A stretch of 64,000 nucleotides of DNA from Thermodesulfobacteriota bacterium (GCA_030583865.1 CP129479.1:1376744-1440743), one strand, 5' to 3'. Counted from the stretch's first letter, positions 46,175 to 55,398 are shown. Program-made: numbers and translations. The notes: generated by a model not told the origin, from the letters alone.

Positions 46175-46259
46175 GTGAAGAAAACGCCCTGCTTTTAATG
46201 TTTATTTCTATCGGTGGGACCGGAAAGGCATCAAAAATGCCGTACTGGTTCCGATGACA

Positions 46260-46274
46260 TGATTATAATTATCA
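46260..46274. promoter_or_regulatory. Fur box over the tRNA-Gly/fur promoter
   Basis: TGATTATAATTATCA matches the 7-1-7 Fur consensus TGATAATNATTATCA at all but one position. It covers the -10 region and likely start point of the promoter at 46265-46293. Outer bases extend the dyad (ATGAC on the left, GTCAT on the right). Confidence 0.75.
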
Positions 46275-46293
46275 TAGTCATTAAAATTGTCAA
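46265..46293 (-). promoter_or_regulatory. Promoter of tRNA-Gly and fur
   Basis: Consensus -35 TTGACA (46288-46293), 17-bp spacer and -10 AATTAT (46265-46270) on the minus strand. The -35 overlaps the end of cysQ. A leader of about 84 nt with a GGCAT/ATGCC hairpin precedes the tRNA. Confidence 0.65.
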
Positions 46294-47081
46294 GAGCTTA
46301 TTTGGGCAGGCTGATACGGTTTCACACGGAGGCCAGCGGAAGCTACTATGAACCCGGGGTTCTTGAGGCTCTCCTTGTTGTAAAGCAAGGGACTCCCGTC
46401 CGGCAGCGTAACCGCCGCCCCTGCCTCGGCAGCGACGGCGTGCCCCGCGGCGGTGTCCCATTCCCATGTCTCGCCGAACCTCGGATAGAGGTCTGCCCTG
46501 CCTTCGGCCACGATGCAGAATTTGAGAGAGCTCCCCGCCTCCACCCGGCTCGACACATCATAGCCCCTTAGGAACGCCTCCACATGGGCGTCCGGGTGCG
46601 ACCTGCTTACGACCGCGCGCACCCCGGCTCCCGGGAGCCCGGAGCGGATCCTTTCAGGCGGCCCGCCCGCCTTTTCCCTGAAAGCGCCTCCGCCCTTCTC
46701 GGCATAGTACAGAAGCCCGCAAGCCGGCGCGTATACCACTCCCATGACAGGCGCGCCGTCCTCGATAAGGGCTATGTTGACCGTGAACTCCCCGTTTCTT
46801 CTTATGAACTCCTTTGTGCCGTCGAGCGGGTCCACGAGCCAGAACCTCTCAAATCCGCGCCTTGCCTCGAACGGCACGCCCTCACCCTCCTCCGATATCA
46901 CGGGCACGCCCGGGGCGATCGCCGGAAGGCCGTCGGCTATTACACGGTGAGATGAGCTATCGGCCTCTGTCAGCGGAGACGAATCCTCCTTGTACTTCAC
47001 GGAAAAAGGACGGGAGTAGACGTCCATGACAGAACTCCCGGCCATTCTCGCAAGCCCGACGACCTCAGAGAGCATCCGCAT
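46290..47081 (-). CDS. cysQ: 3'(2'),5'-bisphosphate nucleotidase CysQ
   Basis: Magnesium-dependent phosphatase that removes 3'-phosphoadenosine 5'-phosphate left by sulfate assimilation or sulfotransfer. The 263-residue inositol-monophosphatase-fold protein has VISEEGE (metal Glu), WLVDPLDGTKEFIRRNGEFTVNIALIE (about 81-107) and WEWDTAAGHAVAAEAGA near the C-terminus. The GTKEFI segment is diagnostic for CysQ over SuhB. It starts immediately after the UPF0182 gene's TAG. Confidence 0.94.
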   Translation of the reverse strand: MRMLSEVVGLARMAGSSVMDVYSRPFSVKYKEDSSPLTEADSSSHRVIADGLPAIAPGVPVISEEGEGVPFEARRGFERFWLVDPLDGTKEFIRRNGEFTVNIALIEDGAPVMGVVYAPACGLLYYAEKGGGAFREKAGGPPERIRSGLPGAGVRAVVSRSHPDAHVEAFLRGYDVSSRVEAGSSLKFCIVAEGRADLYPRFGETWEWDTAAGHAVAAEAGAAVTLPDGSPLLYNKESLKNPGFIVASAGLRVKPYQPAQISS

Positions 47082-49769
47082 CTATCTCGCGATCCTCTTC
47101 AATATCTCTTCTAGTCTTTCAATCTCCTCGCCATACCCGGCCCAGTCGCCCCTCCGCTGCTTGTCGAGCGCCCGCTCGAAGGTGCGCATCGCCTCCCGGG
47201 CCAACTCCGTGGTCCCGGTCTCGTCCGGCTTGGCAGCTGGAGCGGCGGCCCCGGCGGCGCGCGTCCGGGCGGCTTTTCTGCCGCCAAAGAGGCGCTCGAG
47301 CGCAAGCTCCAGGTTCTCCTCCATCACGACCTCGTTCTCGTAGGCGACTATTACCCTCCGGAGCTCCGGAAGCCCGGCCTTGTCGACCGCAGCGAGATAA
47401 AGCGGCTGGACGTAGAGGAGCGAATTCTCAATAGGGATCACGAGGAGGCTCCCCCTTATGACCTGCGAGCCCCTCTGCCCCCAAAGCGTCAGCTGCTGGG
47501 ATATGTACGAATCCTGGTTTATCCTCGCGTCTATCTGCTTGGGCCCGTATATGAGCCTGTCCCTCGGGAAGGTATAGACAACGAGCTTCCCGTAGTTGGG
47601 CACGTCGCACCTGGCCGCGAGCCAGGCCGCGAGGTTGTCCCTCTTTGCGGGGGTGTACGGGAGGAGCAGTATGTATTCCTCCTTGTCCTCCCCGGGGAGC
47701 TTCATTATGGTGTAATAGGGCTCCATCGTCCTTTCGGAGAAGACCGGTATCTCCCAGAGGTTCTCCTTGTTGTAGAAGACCTGCGGGTCGGTCATGTGGT
47801 AAGAGGAATAGATATGCGCCTGCACGCTCAGGAGCCCCTGCGGATACCTTATGTGCCTCTCAAGGTCGTCGGGCATGGCTTCGAGCGGCTCGAATACGCC
47901 CTCGAATATCCCGGAGAAGACCCTGAGGACCGGGTCCGCGGGGTCGCTTACGTAGAACTTCACCGTGCCGTCGTACGCGTCGACCACTGTCTTTACCGAG
48001 TTCCTTATGTAGTTCGTCCTCCCGTCGACTGGCGTCGAATAAGGGAACCTCCTTGAAGTGGTGTACGCGTCGACCATCCACACGAGCCTGCCGGAATCGG
48101 AGATGACGAGGTACGGGTCCTTGTCGAATATGAGGAACGGCGCTATCGTCCGTACCCTTTCGAGCACGTTCCTGTAGTAGAGTATCCTGCTCTCCGGCTT
48201 TATGTCAGAGGAAAGGAGTATCTTCTCGGTCTTGAACCTGAGCGCGAAGAGCGCCCTCTTCAAGAGCGAATCGAGCCTTACGCCGCCCTCTCCCGCGTAG
48301 GACGTGTAGACGTTGCCTTCGGTAGTAGGGTAGCTGAACTCCTGGACCTTTGTATTGACGACAACGTAGTCGCTCGAGAGCTCCCCGTAATAGATCTCCG
48401 GCCTCGTAACGGCGAGATTGCCGTAGCTCACGGGCGGTATGTCCCGGACCATAAGCTCCGGGAGCCCCTCGCGCGTTATCCTGCTTACGGGCCCGAGGGC
48501 CAGGCCGTAGCCGTGCGTGAACGTGAGCTTCTCGTTTATCCAGGACCTGCTCGGGAGGTCAGCGTAGGAGAGCTCCCTCGGCGAGAGCATGACCTGCATA
48601 TAGTCGCCGTTTATCGTGTACCTGTCGTTGTCCACGTCCGCGAACTTGTAGTACGTCCTTATCTGCTGGAGCTGGCTGTAGGTCCGTAGGAGCGGCACGT
48701 GGTCCCACAGCCTGATGTTCTTGATGGTCGCGTCGTTCGCCTCGATATTCCCGGACGTCAGATTGTATCCGACGTCGAACGGTATCACCTCTATGCTGTC
48801 GAGGTCATAGCCCATGCGCGTGAACTTTATATTGTGCTCTAAATACGGGGTCTCGAGCACAAGCTCGTTCGGCTCTACCTTGAACTTCTGGACGAACCCG
48901 GGATAGAGCACGAGCCCGCCGAAATAGACTACGCCGACCACGCCCGCCGAGACCAGGGCCGCCTTCAAGGCGCCCCGGAGCATGGAAACTCCGAACACGA
49001 CCGCCGCTATGGGAGTGACCGCTATGAGTATCCTGTAGAAGAGTAGCCGCGTATTTACGTCGGTATAGCCGGCGCCGAAAACGGCGCCGTCCTTCGTAAG
49101 GAGGAGGTTGAAGGTATCAATGTAGAATCCGAAGGCGGCCAGCAGGAGGAAAAGGCCGCCGAGCACCCCGAAATGCGCCCTCACCTTCCTGTCTATATAA
49201 AAGCCCGCGTTGGAGAGGACGAGGCCGCCCCTCAGGAAGTAGTTCACCCCCACGATAAGGAAGGTCATGACGAGCGTGAACCCGGCAAACCCCTTGAGCG
49301 ACTCTATGAACGGGAGCCTGAAAAGGTAGAAGCCTATGTCCTTGCCGAGTATCGGGTCCGCCAGGTCCATATGGACGGAGTTCATGAAGATAAGGAACTC
49401 ATCCCATCTCAGCGCCCCCCACTGCGCCGCGAAAAAGGCGAAAACGGCCCCGGCGACCAGGGCAGCCGTCCTTACGATGCCCTCGAGTCCCTGCACCTGG
49501 AGCGCGAGGTTGTCGACCAGGTGTAGCTTCATGGGCCTGAAGCTTGCCCGGTTTGCTATTATAGTATTGACCGTCGCAAAGGCGAGGAAGAAAAGCCCGA
49601 AGGCCGCGCCCATGGCTATCTTCGCGGAGAGCGTTTTCGTGAATATCCCGGTGTACCCGGTCTCCTTGAAAAAGAGCCACTCGGTATAGATGTTAAGGAG
49701 CGAGAGCGACAGGATTAAAAGTAATCCGATGAGCCCGATAATTACAAACCTGGTCTTTTTTGCCTGCAT
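47082..49769 (-). CDS. UPF0182 family large membrane protein
   Basis: An 895-residue member of UPF0182 with no known function. The first 330 residues hold seven hydrophobic segments (for example FVIIGLIGLLLILSLSLLNIY and MGAAFGLFFLAFATVNTII). A large extracytoplasmic domain follows, with conserved pieces LETPYLEHNIKFTRMGYDLD, RYTINGDYMQVMLSPRELSY, FTHGYGLALGPV and QDSYISQQLTLWGQRGSQVIRGSLLVIPIENSLLYVQPLYL. The acidic, Ala-rich C-terminal 80 residues resemble those of other members. The only context is cysQ directly downstream. Confidence 0.92.
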   Translation of the reverse strand: MQAKKTRFVIIGLIGLLLILSLSLLNIYTEWLFFKETGYTGIFTKTLSAKIAMGAAFGLFFLAFATVNTIIANRASFRPMKLHLVDNLALQVQGLEGIVRTAALVAGAVFAFFAAQWGALRWDEFLIFMNSVHMDLADPILGKDIGFYLFRLPFIESLKGFAGFTLVMTFLIVGVNYFLRGGLVLSNAGFYIDRKVRAHFGVLGGLFLLLAAFGFYIDTFNLLLTKDGAVFGAGYTDVNTRLLFYRILIAVTPIAAVVFGVSMLRGALKAALVSAGVVGVVYFGGLVLYPGFVQKFKVEPNELVLETPYLEHNIKFTRMGYDLDSIEVIPFDVGYNLTSGNIEANDATIKNIRLWDHVPLLRTYSQLQQIRTYYKFADVDNDRYTINGDYMQVMLSPRELSYADLPSRSWINEKLTFTHGYGLALGPVSRITREGLPELMVRDIPPVSYGNLAVTRPEIYYGELSSDYVVVNTKVQEFSYPTTEGNVYTSYAGEGGVRLDSLLKRALFALRFKTEKILLSSDIKPESRILYYRNVLERVRTIAPFLIFDKDPYLVISDSGRLVWMVDAYTTSRRFPYSTPVDGRTNYIRNSVKTVVDAYDGTVKFYVSDPADPVLRVFSGIFEGVFEPLEAMPDDLERHIRYPQGLLSVQAHIYSSYHMTDPQVFYNKENLWEIPVFSERTMEPYYTIMKLPGEDKEEYILLLPYTPAKRDNLAAWLAARCDVPNYGKLVVYTFPRDRLIYGPKQIDARINQDSYISQQLTLWGQRGSQVIRGSLLVIPIENSLLYVQPLYLAAVDKAGLPELRRVIVAYENEVVMEENLELALERLFGGRKAARTRAAGAAAPAAKPDETGTTELAREAMRTFERALDKQRRGDWAGYGEEIERLEEILKRIAR

Positions 49770-49803
49770 CGTCCTTCCCTTCTATTGTTCTTTTCAGCAG
49801 TCT

Positions 49804-49832
49804 TTTATAGCATTATGAAGTAGCCGATACAA
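49804..49832 (-). promoter_or_regulatory. Candidate promoter of the UPF0182-cysQ operon
   Basis: TTGTAT (49827-49832), 17-bp spacer and TATAAA (49804-49809) on the minus strand, about 34 bp before the ATG. Confidence 0.5.
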
Positions 49833-50085
49833 TAGAAACCGGCAAGAAACGGGAAGATGTGAAAGGAATCATGTGAAGGGATACGATATGGCGGGAATGT
49901 CCGGACGGAGACACTACTTTACTAAAGGAAGCTTTGGTAATTGTACTGCAGACATTGCGTAGGTTTTAGCTCCGAAGCAATCTAAAAGTGACTATTACCT
50001 GAATACGAGATTTCTTTCCGCCACGCTTCGCCCTCGGCTCATGCGCTCGCAGTGTAAGGATACATGAATCAGTGAGAGTGCTTCC
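49833..50085. other. Gene-free stretch between yraN and UPF0182 gene
   Basis: No convincing gene, RNA or terminator. A 29-codon GTG-started frame at 49873-49962 (plus) with an AAGGA before it is the only coding-like trace and is too short to support. Confidence 0.6.
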
Positions 50086-50454
50086 CTACCCAATTTCTGC
50101 GGCCTCGAAAGCGTCTTTTATATGCTCGATTTCGAGCCTTTCGTCCCTCTTCTCAATGCAGACCACGTCGAAGCGGACCTCGGGGTCCGCAGCCCCGGCC
50201 TTTTCAAGATAGAGCTGGGCGGCTATGGTCATCTTCCGTTGTTTTTTTTCGTCAACGCTCGCGGCGGCAGGGCCGAAGGCGTCCCCGCCCCTCGTCTTTA
50301 CCTCGATGAAGACGAGGGTCCTTCCGTCCCTGGCGATTATGTCTATCTCGCCGTAGCGGCAGTGGAAGTTCCTCTCGATTATCCTGTAGCCGTTTTTCTC
50401 GAGAAAACGGACGGCCTCTTCCTCGCCCGCGTTGCCGAAAGCCTTTCTCCTCAT
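50086..50454 (-). CDS. yraN: UPF0102 family endonuclease-like protein YraN
   Basis: A 122-residue protein with an endonuclease-like fold. Conserved pieces are GNAGEEEAVRFLEKNGYRIIERNFHCRYGEIDIIARDG (7-44), LVFIEVKTRGG (46-57; the metal-binding Glu and Lys), and a YLEKAGAADPEVRFDVV segment. The E-ID-EVK pattern is the nuclease core. Function is not established. Its ATG overlaps the rnhB stop as ATGA, the common rnhB-yraN pairing. Confidence 0.94.
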   Translation of the reverse strand: MRRKAFGNAGEEEAVRFLEKNGYRIIERNFHCRYGEIDIIARDGRTLVFIEVKTRGGDAFGPAAASVDEKKQRKMTIAAQLYLEKAGAADPEVRFDVVCIEKRDERLEIEHIKDAFEAAEIG

Positions 50455-51074
50455 CCTGCACCCGCAGGCCCGGCAAAGAGGTCTTTGATCACGCCCCGGA
50501 AGGTCTTCCGGTGGATGGGGCTCGGGCCGTGCTCGTCGAGCAAAAGGAGGTGCTCCTTCGTGGGATAGCCCTTGTTTGAGATGAAATTATAAAGGGGGTA
50601 CTGCAGGTGGTAGGCGTCCATTATGGCGTCCCGCGTCGTCTTGGCCACGATAGAGGCGGCTGCGATCGAGACGCTAAGTGAGTCTCCCTTTACTATCGGC
50701 GTCTGCGGTATGTCGGTGTCGACCGGGACCCTGCCGTCTATAAGTAGAAGCTCAGGCCTTACTCCGAGGTCCCCTATGGCGATCTCCATCGCCTTTAGCG
50801 AAGCCTTGAGGATATTTATCCTGTCTATCTCTTCCGGCCATACTATGCCCACTCCCACGGCCCGCGCCGCCCTGTATATGCCGAAAAGGGACTCTGTCCG
50901 GGCCTGGTGCGTCATGGTCTTCGAGTCCTTGATGCCGAGGCCGAGAGGGGGCGGGAACGGGAATATGACGGCGGCGGCGACCACGGGGCCGGCGAGCGGG
51001 CCGCGCCCTGCCTCGTCTACCCCGGCTACGTTCGCAAGGCCCTTTGAACTGGCGTCTCTTTCGTATAAGTCCAT
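50451..51074 (-). CDS. rnhB: Ribonuclease HII
   Basis: Removes RNA from RNA-DNA hybrids, including single ribonucleotides. Acid residues of the active site sit in AGVDEAGRGPLAGPVVAAAV (Asp-Glu) and later in LLIDGR; the SIAAASIVAKTTRDAIMD segment is also typical. The 207-residue product from ATG 51074 is of normal size. A longer frame to 51245 exists but its extra 57 residues come from the repeat element 51093-51226 and have no family support. No strong ribosome site precedes the ATG, which may reflect insertion of that element. Confidence 0.94.
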   Translation of the reverse strand: MDLYERDASSKGLANVAGVDEAGRGPLAGPVVAAAVIFPFPPPLGLGIKDSKTMTHQARTESLFGIYRAARAVGVGIVWPEEIDRINILKASLKAMEIAIGDLGVRPELLLIDGRVPVDTDIPQTPIVKGDSLSVSIAAASIVAKTTRDAIMDAYHLQYPLYNFISNKGYPTKEHLLLLDEHGPSPIHRKTFRGVIKDLFAGPAGAG

Positions 51075-51092
51075 GAGGAGGCCGAATCGGAT

Positions 51093-51226
51093 TCTAAAAT
51101 TGATCTTTTCCCCGGACTCTGTGTCAGGCCGGGCATAAAAATGCTCACATATTCTTATATATGCTCCGCTTTTTATTCCCGGCTTTCCTTGATTTCGTGA
51201 AAAATCTCTAATTTTTAGAGGTTGCC
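51093..51226. repeat. Structured intergenic repeat, family 2, copy B
   Basis: About 134 bp, very similar to copy A at 20470-20612 and in the same orientation (shared TTGATCTTTTCCCCGGACTC, CTCCGCTTTT and TTTTTAGAGG). The inner stem here is GAATAAAAA with TTTTTATGC, where copy A has GAATGAAAA with TTTTCATTC. It ends 18 bp from the rnhB start. Confidence 0.75.
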
Positions 51227-51264
51227 TGGAGTAAAAACGTGCCACCCTGTATGCGGGACGCGCT

Positions 51265-51298
51265 TCAATAAAAAAGCCCGGCCTTTGCGGGCCGGGCT
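51265..51298 (-). terminator. Rho-independent terminator after rplS
   Basis: AGCCCGGCC and GGCCGGGCT form a 9-bp stem around six bases (51275-51298), followed on the minus strand by TTTTTATTG. It starts 16 bp past the rplS stop and separates the ffh-rplS operon from rnhB-yraN. Confidence 0.88.
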
Positions 51299-51314
51299 TT
51301 GTCGGATTTGCCGT

Positions 51315-51656
51315 TTACCTCTTTGTCTTGATCCTGGCGGCCTTGCCCTTGAGCTCGCGGAGGTAGTAGAGCTTCGCCCTCCTTACGACTCCCTTGGAAA
51401 GGACCTTGACCGATTCGAGCGCCGGGGAGTTGACCGGGAAGATCCTCTCGACGCCTACGCCGTAGGATATCTTCCTGAGAGTGAATGTCGCCCTTACGCC
51501 GCTGCCGCGCTTCTTTATTACGATGCCCTCGAAAGGCTGCACCCTCTCCTTGTCGCCTTCCTTGATCCTGACCTTGACGAGAAGGGTGTCGCCCGGGTTG
51601 AATTCCGGCATGTCCGTCCTGATATAGTCCTTCTCGATATCCTGCATGACTCCCAT
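51315..51656 (-). CDS. rplS: 50S ribosomal protein L19
   Basis: Ribosomal protein at the 30S-50S interface, 113 residues. Family motifs are [29 protein letters not shown] (19-47), [25 protein letters not shown] and [18 protein letters not shown]. The final gene of the rpsP-khpA-rimM-trmD-rplS set. Confidence 0.98.
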   Translation of the reverse strand: MGVMQDIEKDYIRTDMPEFNPGDTLLVKVRIKEGDKERVQPFEGIVIKKRGSGVRATFTLRKISYGVGVERIFPVNSPALESVKVLSKGVVRRAKLYYLRELKGKAARIKTKR

Positions 51657-51739
51657 GGTATCCTCCGCGATTCCTCGACAGTTTCAAAATTTTTAAACGC
51701 TAATTATGCGCCAGAAAAACGGGAATTGCAACAAAAAAG

Positions 51740-52486
51740 TCAACTACAGCCCGGCCTGCCTCCCTTTTTGATAATTTCATCAAGAAAGGCCCTGTCGCCC
51801 TCGGGGACCTCCGCCTTCTCCAATAGGTCGGGCCTGCGGAGGCAGGTCCTTCTTATGCTCTCCTTCCGCCTCCATTTTTCAATCTCGGCGTGGTTCCCCG
51901 AAAGGAGCACCTCCGGGACCCTCATGCCCCTGAACTCCTCGGGGCGCGTGTACTGTGGATATTCGAGGAGGCCCCGGCTGAAGGAGTCCGACTTGGCCGA
52001 TTCCGGCTCTCCGAGCACGCCCGGCACGAGCCGCGAGACGGCGTCTATAATGACGAGGGCCGGTATCTCTCCGCCCGAGAGCACGTAATCGCCGATGGAT
52101 ATCTCGTAGTCTGCGAACTCCCGTATGCGCTCGTCATAGCCCTCGTACCTGCCGCATACGATTATAAGGCGGCCCATTGAGGCGAGCTCCTCCGCGATGG
52201 GTTGGGAAAAGAGCCTGCCCTGCGGGGTCGTGAGGACGACGCTCGCCGGCGCGCCGTGTCCCTTCAAGGCCTCTATGCCCTTTACGACAGGCTCGACCTT
52301 CATCACCATGCCGTGTCCGCCGCCGTACGGGTAGTCGTCGGTCGTCCGATGCCTGTCCTCCGTATAGTCCCTGAGGCTGCGGGCGTTGACCTCTATGAGC
52401 CCGCTTGCCGCGGCCCTGCCGACAACGCCGTGGCGCACCGTTGAGGAAAAGAACTCGGGGAAAAGGGTAAGTATGTCGAAGACCAT
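51740..52486 (-). CDS. trmD: tRNA (guanine-N1)-methyltransferase TrmD
   Basis: Makes m1G37 in tRNAs for Pro, Leu and Arg, preventing frameshifts. The 248 residues carry the knotted SPOUT core: [11 protein letters not shown] at the start, [31 protein letters not shown] and [25 protein letters not shown], with the catalytic Asp in the SDSF segment and the LEYPQYTRP motif. Complete. It lies 182 bp after rimM; the gap is filled by repeat copy C. Confidence 0.98.
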   Translation of the reverse strand: MVFDILTLFPEFFSSTVRHGVVGRAAASGLIEVNARSLRDYTEDRHRTTDDYPYGGGHGMVMKVEPVVKGIEALKGHGAPASVVLTTPQGRLFSQPIAEELASMGRLIIVCGRYEGYDERIREFADYEISIGDYVLSGGEIPALVIIDAVSRLVPGVLGEPESAKSDSFSRGLLEYPQYTRPEEFRGMRVPEVLLSGNHAEIEKWRRKESIRRTCLRRPDLLEKAEVPEGDRAFLDEIIKKGGRPGCS

Positions 52487-52524
52487 GAGGGTACCGGAAT
52501 GAGGTGTCGCACAATCGCTTTTCA

Positions 52525-52662
52525 GGCTGCCTCTGAAAATCAGGTATACCTTCTGAAGTAGAGGAATGGTGGAAATAAAAAGCGGAGCATATATGAGAAT
52601 ATGCGTGCGTTTTATTTACGTCCTGACGAAGAGGTCAGGGAAAATGGTTCTTACAGGCGGCC
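52525..52662. repeat. Structured intergenic repeat, family 2, copy C (inverted, diverged)
   Basis: About 138 bp in the rimM-trmD gap, inverted relative to copies A and B. The core AAAAAGCGGAGCATATATG is conserved, and the stem is now AAATAAAA with TTTTATTT. Ends are GGCTGCCTCTGAAAA and, inverted, GGCCGCCTGTAAGAA. Sequence outside the stem and the ends has drifted. Confidence 0.65.
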
Positions 52663-52668
52663 TTGTAA

Positions 52669-53187
52669 TCACACTTCAGGCAGGATGCCTTCTATCAGGC
52701 GGATGGTTATTTCATTCTTATCCGGGTCTACCCTGACTATCACCTGCTCTATGGCCGGGACGAGGACCTCGCCGTAGGCCCCGTCTACCACGAGGACGTC
52801 GTTGCTGCCCGTTTCCATGACGTCCGCGACCCTGCCGATGTGCTTCGAGTCCTCGGAATATACCTCCATGCCGACCAGCTCGAAGTAATAATACTCGTCC
52901 TCGGCGGTCTCGGGGAGGTCGGAGCGCCTTACCGAGATATCTAGGCCGGCGAGCGCCTCTGCCGCGTTCCTGTCGGCAACCCCGTCGAGCTCGAGTATGA
53001 AGACACCCTTGTGCCTACGCGCCCGGGTGACCCTGGCGGGCCTCGCTTCGCCGCCCTTGCCGGCGATGAAGACGGCTTCCCAGCCCATGTCGTCGAGGTC
53101 GCCGTAAGGCGCTGCCTTGACCTCGCCCTTTATCCCGTGGGCGCCCGTTATCCTCGCGATCGGTACGAGATCTTCTTCCCTACTCAA
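52669..53187 (-). CDS. rimM: Ribosome maturation factor RimM
   Basis: Assists 16S rRNA processing and binds S19 during 30S assembly. The N-terminal RimM domain (about 7-90: [22 protein letters not shown]) is followed by a PRC-barrel (about 98-170: [40 protein letters not shown]). It is 172 residues, complete, and overlaps khpA by 8 bp. Confidence 0.97.
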   Translation of the reverse strand: MSREEDLVPIARITGAHGIKGEVKAAPYGDLDDMGWEAVFIAGKGGEARPARVTRARRHKGVFILELDGVADRNAAEALAGLDISVRRSDLPETAEDEYYYFELVGMEVYSEDSKHIGRVADVMETGSNDVLVVDGAYGEVLVPAIEQVIVRVDPDKNEITIRLIEGILPEV

Positions 53188-53410
53188 TTATCTCCAGAAC
53201 AGAGCGTTTTTTGAGTTTCGTCGAGGCCGCGGTCAGAATCGTCCTTATGGCCCTCGCGGTCCTGCCCTGCTTCCCTATGATCTTGCCAAGGTCCTCTTTG
53301 GCCACTGACAGCTCGATGACAGACGTCCTCTCACCTTCGATTTCATTTACCCTGACATCCTCCGGACGATCGACGAGAGCCTTTGCGATATACTCGATTA
53401 GGTCCTTCAT
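53180..53410 (-). CDS. khpA: KH-domain RNA-binding protein KhpA
   Basis: A 76-residue single type-II KH domain protein with the RNA-binding [18 protein letters not shown] (about 43-60). The ATG at 53410 has a perfect GGAGGT five bases upstream; the longer open frame to 53560 overlaps rpsP and is not used. KhpA, with KhpB, binds many RNAs in Gram-positive bacteria; here it sits in the standard rpsP-khpA-rimM order. Confidence 0.95.
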   Translation of the reverse strand: MKDLIEYIAKALVDRPEDVRVNEIEGERTSVIELSVAKEDLGKIIGKQGRTARAIRTILTAASTKLKKRSVLEIIE

Positions 53411-53487
53411 GCGATACCTCCGAGAAGTTCTGGCGTAGGTGACGGCTTTTATCGATCCAGCTGTCCGACCTGCTGCTTCTCCGGGTC

Positions 53488-53733
53488 TCAGGCCGCTTTT
53501 GCGGCCTTCTTGAGGAGCTGTCTCACGGTATCTGTCGGGACCGCGCCCTTGCTGAGCCAATATGTCACCCTGTCGCCCTTCAGGGCCACGCGGGCCGGCT
53601 CTGCCATCGGGTCGTAGGTGCCGACCACCTCGAGGAAATCACCGTCCCTCGGGGCCTCGGAGTCGGCCACTACTATCCTGTAAAAAGGCTTCTTCTTGGC
53701 TCCCTGTCTTGTCAACCTGATCTTTACCGCCAT
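53488..53733 (-). CDS. rpsP: 30S ribosomal protein S16
   Basis: An 81-residue protein with the family start [23 protein letters not shown] and the GTYDPMAEP segment, followed by [21 protein letters not shown]. Complete. It follows ffh by 43 bp and is followed by khpA. Confidence 0.98.
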   Translation of the reverse strand: MAVKIRLTRQGAKKKPFYRIVVADSEAPRDGDFLEVVGTYDPMAEPARVALKGDRVTYWLSKGAVPTDTVRQLLKKAAKAA

Positions 53734-53776
53734 GCCGCCGTATTACCTCCCGTCTTTGTGATTGGTTTGAGAAACG

Positions 53777-55108
53777 CTACATCATCCTGTTGAAAAGCCC
53801 CTTGAGCCCCCTGGGCCCGGCCTTCTTCAGCTTCTTCATCATCTTCCGCATGTCCGCGTACTGGTTTATGAGCTTGTTGACCTCCTGTACCCTGGTGCCG
53901 CTCCCTTTCGCTATCCTCTGCCGCCTGCTGGCGTTAAGGACGGAGGGGTCGGACCTTTCGCCCCTGGTCATGGAGTTTATTATCGCCTCTATCCGGACGA
54001 TTTCCTTCTCGTCTATGCTTATGTCCTTCGACTTCTTTATGGCGTCGAAGCCCGGGACCATAGAGAGTATGGAATCGAGCGAGCCGAGCTTCTTTATCTG
54101 CTGGAGCTGCTCCTTGAAGTCCTCGAGCGTGAACTCGTCTCTCTTGAGCTTCTTCTCGAGCTCCTTCGCCTGCTTCTCGTCGAAGGTGGCCTGGGCCTTC
54201 TCGATGAGCGTAAGCACGTCGCCCATGTCGAGGATCCTGCCCGCGAGCCTCGAGGGATGGAATACCTCCAGGGCGTCCGCCTTCTCGCCCGTGCCTATGA
54301 ACTTTATGGGACGGCCCGTGGTGACCCTCATGGAGAGGGCCGCGCCGCCCCTGGCGTCTCCGTCGAACTTCGTGAGCACCACTCCGGTTATGCCTATGGT
54401 CTCGTTGAAGCCCTTGGCAGTGTTGACCGCGTCCTGTCCGGTCATGGAGTCGGCCACGAAGAGCACCTCGCCCGGCGAAAGTATCTCCCTCATGGACTTG
54501 AGCTCCGCCATGAGTGCGTCGTCTATATGGAGCCTCCCGGCCGTGTCCACGAGAAGTATGTCATAGCCCTTGAGCCCCGCGACCCTGAGCGCCTCCCTGC
54601 ATATGTCGGAGGGAGACGAATAGGATTCGCTGTCGAAGCAGTCTATCTTTACCTCGGAGGCGAGCTTCTTAAGCTGCAAGACCGCCGCGAGCCTGAAGAG
54701 GTCGGCCGGGACTATGAAGGGGTTCCTGCCCTTTTTCTTCAGGTGAAGCGCGAGCTTCGCGGTCGTCGTGGTCTTGCCGGAGCCCTGAAGACCCACGAGC
54801 ATGATGACCGCGGGCCTGCCCTTCAATTCCAGTCCCGCGTCCTCCCCGCCGAGGAGGGCCGCAAGCTCGTCGTAGACTATCTTGGTGAACTGCTGGCCGG
54901 GGGAGAGGCTTTCGAGCACCTCCTTGCCCATGGCCTTTTCCTTCACGGCAGAGACGAAGTCCTTGACGATCGTGAAGTTTACGTCGGCTTCCAGGAGGGC
55001 GAGCCTGACCTCTTTAAGGACCGCCTGGACGTTCGATTCCGTCAGGGTGCCCTGGCCCCTTACATCCTTTAATATTTTCCTGAACTTGTCGGAAAGTGAC
55101 TCGAACAT
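53777..55108 (-). CDS. ffh: Signal recognition particle protein Ffh
   Basis: GTPase that binds signal sequences and 4.5S RNA for co-translational membrane targeting. The N domain (1-90) is followed by the G domain with GLQGSGKTTTTAKLA (106-120), DTAGRLHID and TKFDGDARGGAAL. The Met-rich M domain follows, with INSMTRGERSDPSVLNASRRQRIAKGSGT for RNA and signal binding. The 443 residues are normal. First gene of the ffh-rpsP-khpA-rimM-trmD-rplS operon. Two TATAAT boxes lie at 55165-55170 and 55179-55184, neither with a good -35. Confidence 0.98.
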   Translation of the reverse strand: MFESLSDKFRKILKDVRGQGTLTESNVQAVLKEVRLALLEADVNFTIVKDFVSAVKEKAMGKEVLESLSPGQQFTKIVYDELAALLGGEDAGLELKGRPAVIMLVGLQGSGKTTTTAKLALHLKKKGRNPFIVPADLFRLAAVLQLKKLASEVKIDCFDSESYSSPSDICREALRVAGLKGYDILLVDTAGRLHIDDALMAELKSMREILSPGEVLFVADSMTGQDAVNTAKGFNETIGITGVVLTKFDGDARGGAALSMRVTTGRPIKFIGTGEKADALEVFHPSRLAGRILDMGDVLTLIEKAQATFDEKQAKELEKKLKRDEFTLEDFKEQLQQIKKLGSLDSILSMVPGFDAIKKSKDISIDEKEIVRIEAIINSMTRGERSDPSVLNASRRQRIAKGSGTRVQEVNKLINQYADMRKMMKKLKKAGPRGLKGLFNRMM

Positions 55109-55398
55109 CCCCTATTTCCCGGAAAAGAACGGACGCCGGACAGCCCGGCAGTATCCATTGTTCAATTATACCTTAAATATTATAATCCGCTTCCGCTTGC
55201 CTGGAGAGCGATTAATACGCGCCTGGAAAGACGCAAATTATAACAATATACAGGTTTTGCGGCTCGCATGTCAATACATTTGCTGGAGAGCGGGCGGATT
55301 GTCATGGGTACGCGGCCCGGTCTTCAGGCAGAACGGAGTTGGAGGCCGCGAAAGTAGTACGTTGACACGCGGGAGATTATTCTGTTACCTTACTGAGG
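55109..55398. other. Divergent intergenic region between ffh and the plus-strand gene group
   Basis: On the minus strand two TATAAT boxes lie about 60-75 bp before ffh. On the plus strand TTGACA (about 55363) with TACCTT 18 bp later could serve the downstream genes but would leave almost no leader. The sequence CTGGAGAGCG occurs twice. No gene or RNA is recognised. Confidence 0.5.

Noticed and set aside
49873-49962. Short plus-strand frame of 29 codons with GTG start and AAGGA upstream
   Set aside because: Too short and without recognisable features; a chance frame is as likely.
51075-51245. N-terminal extension of RNase HII by 57 residues
   Set aside because: It derives from repeat copy B and has no similarity to the family.
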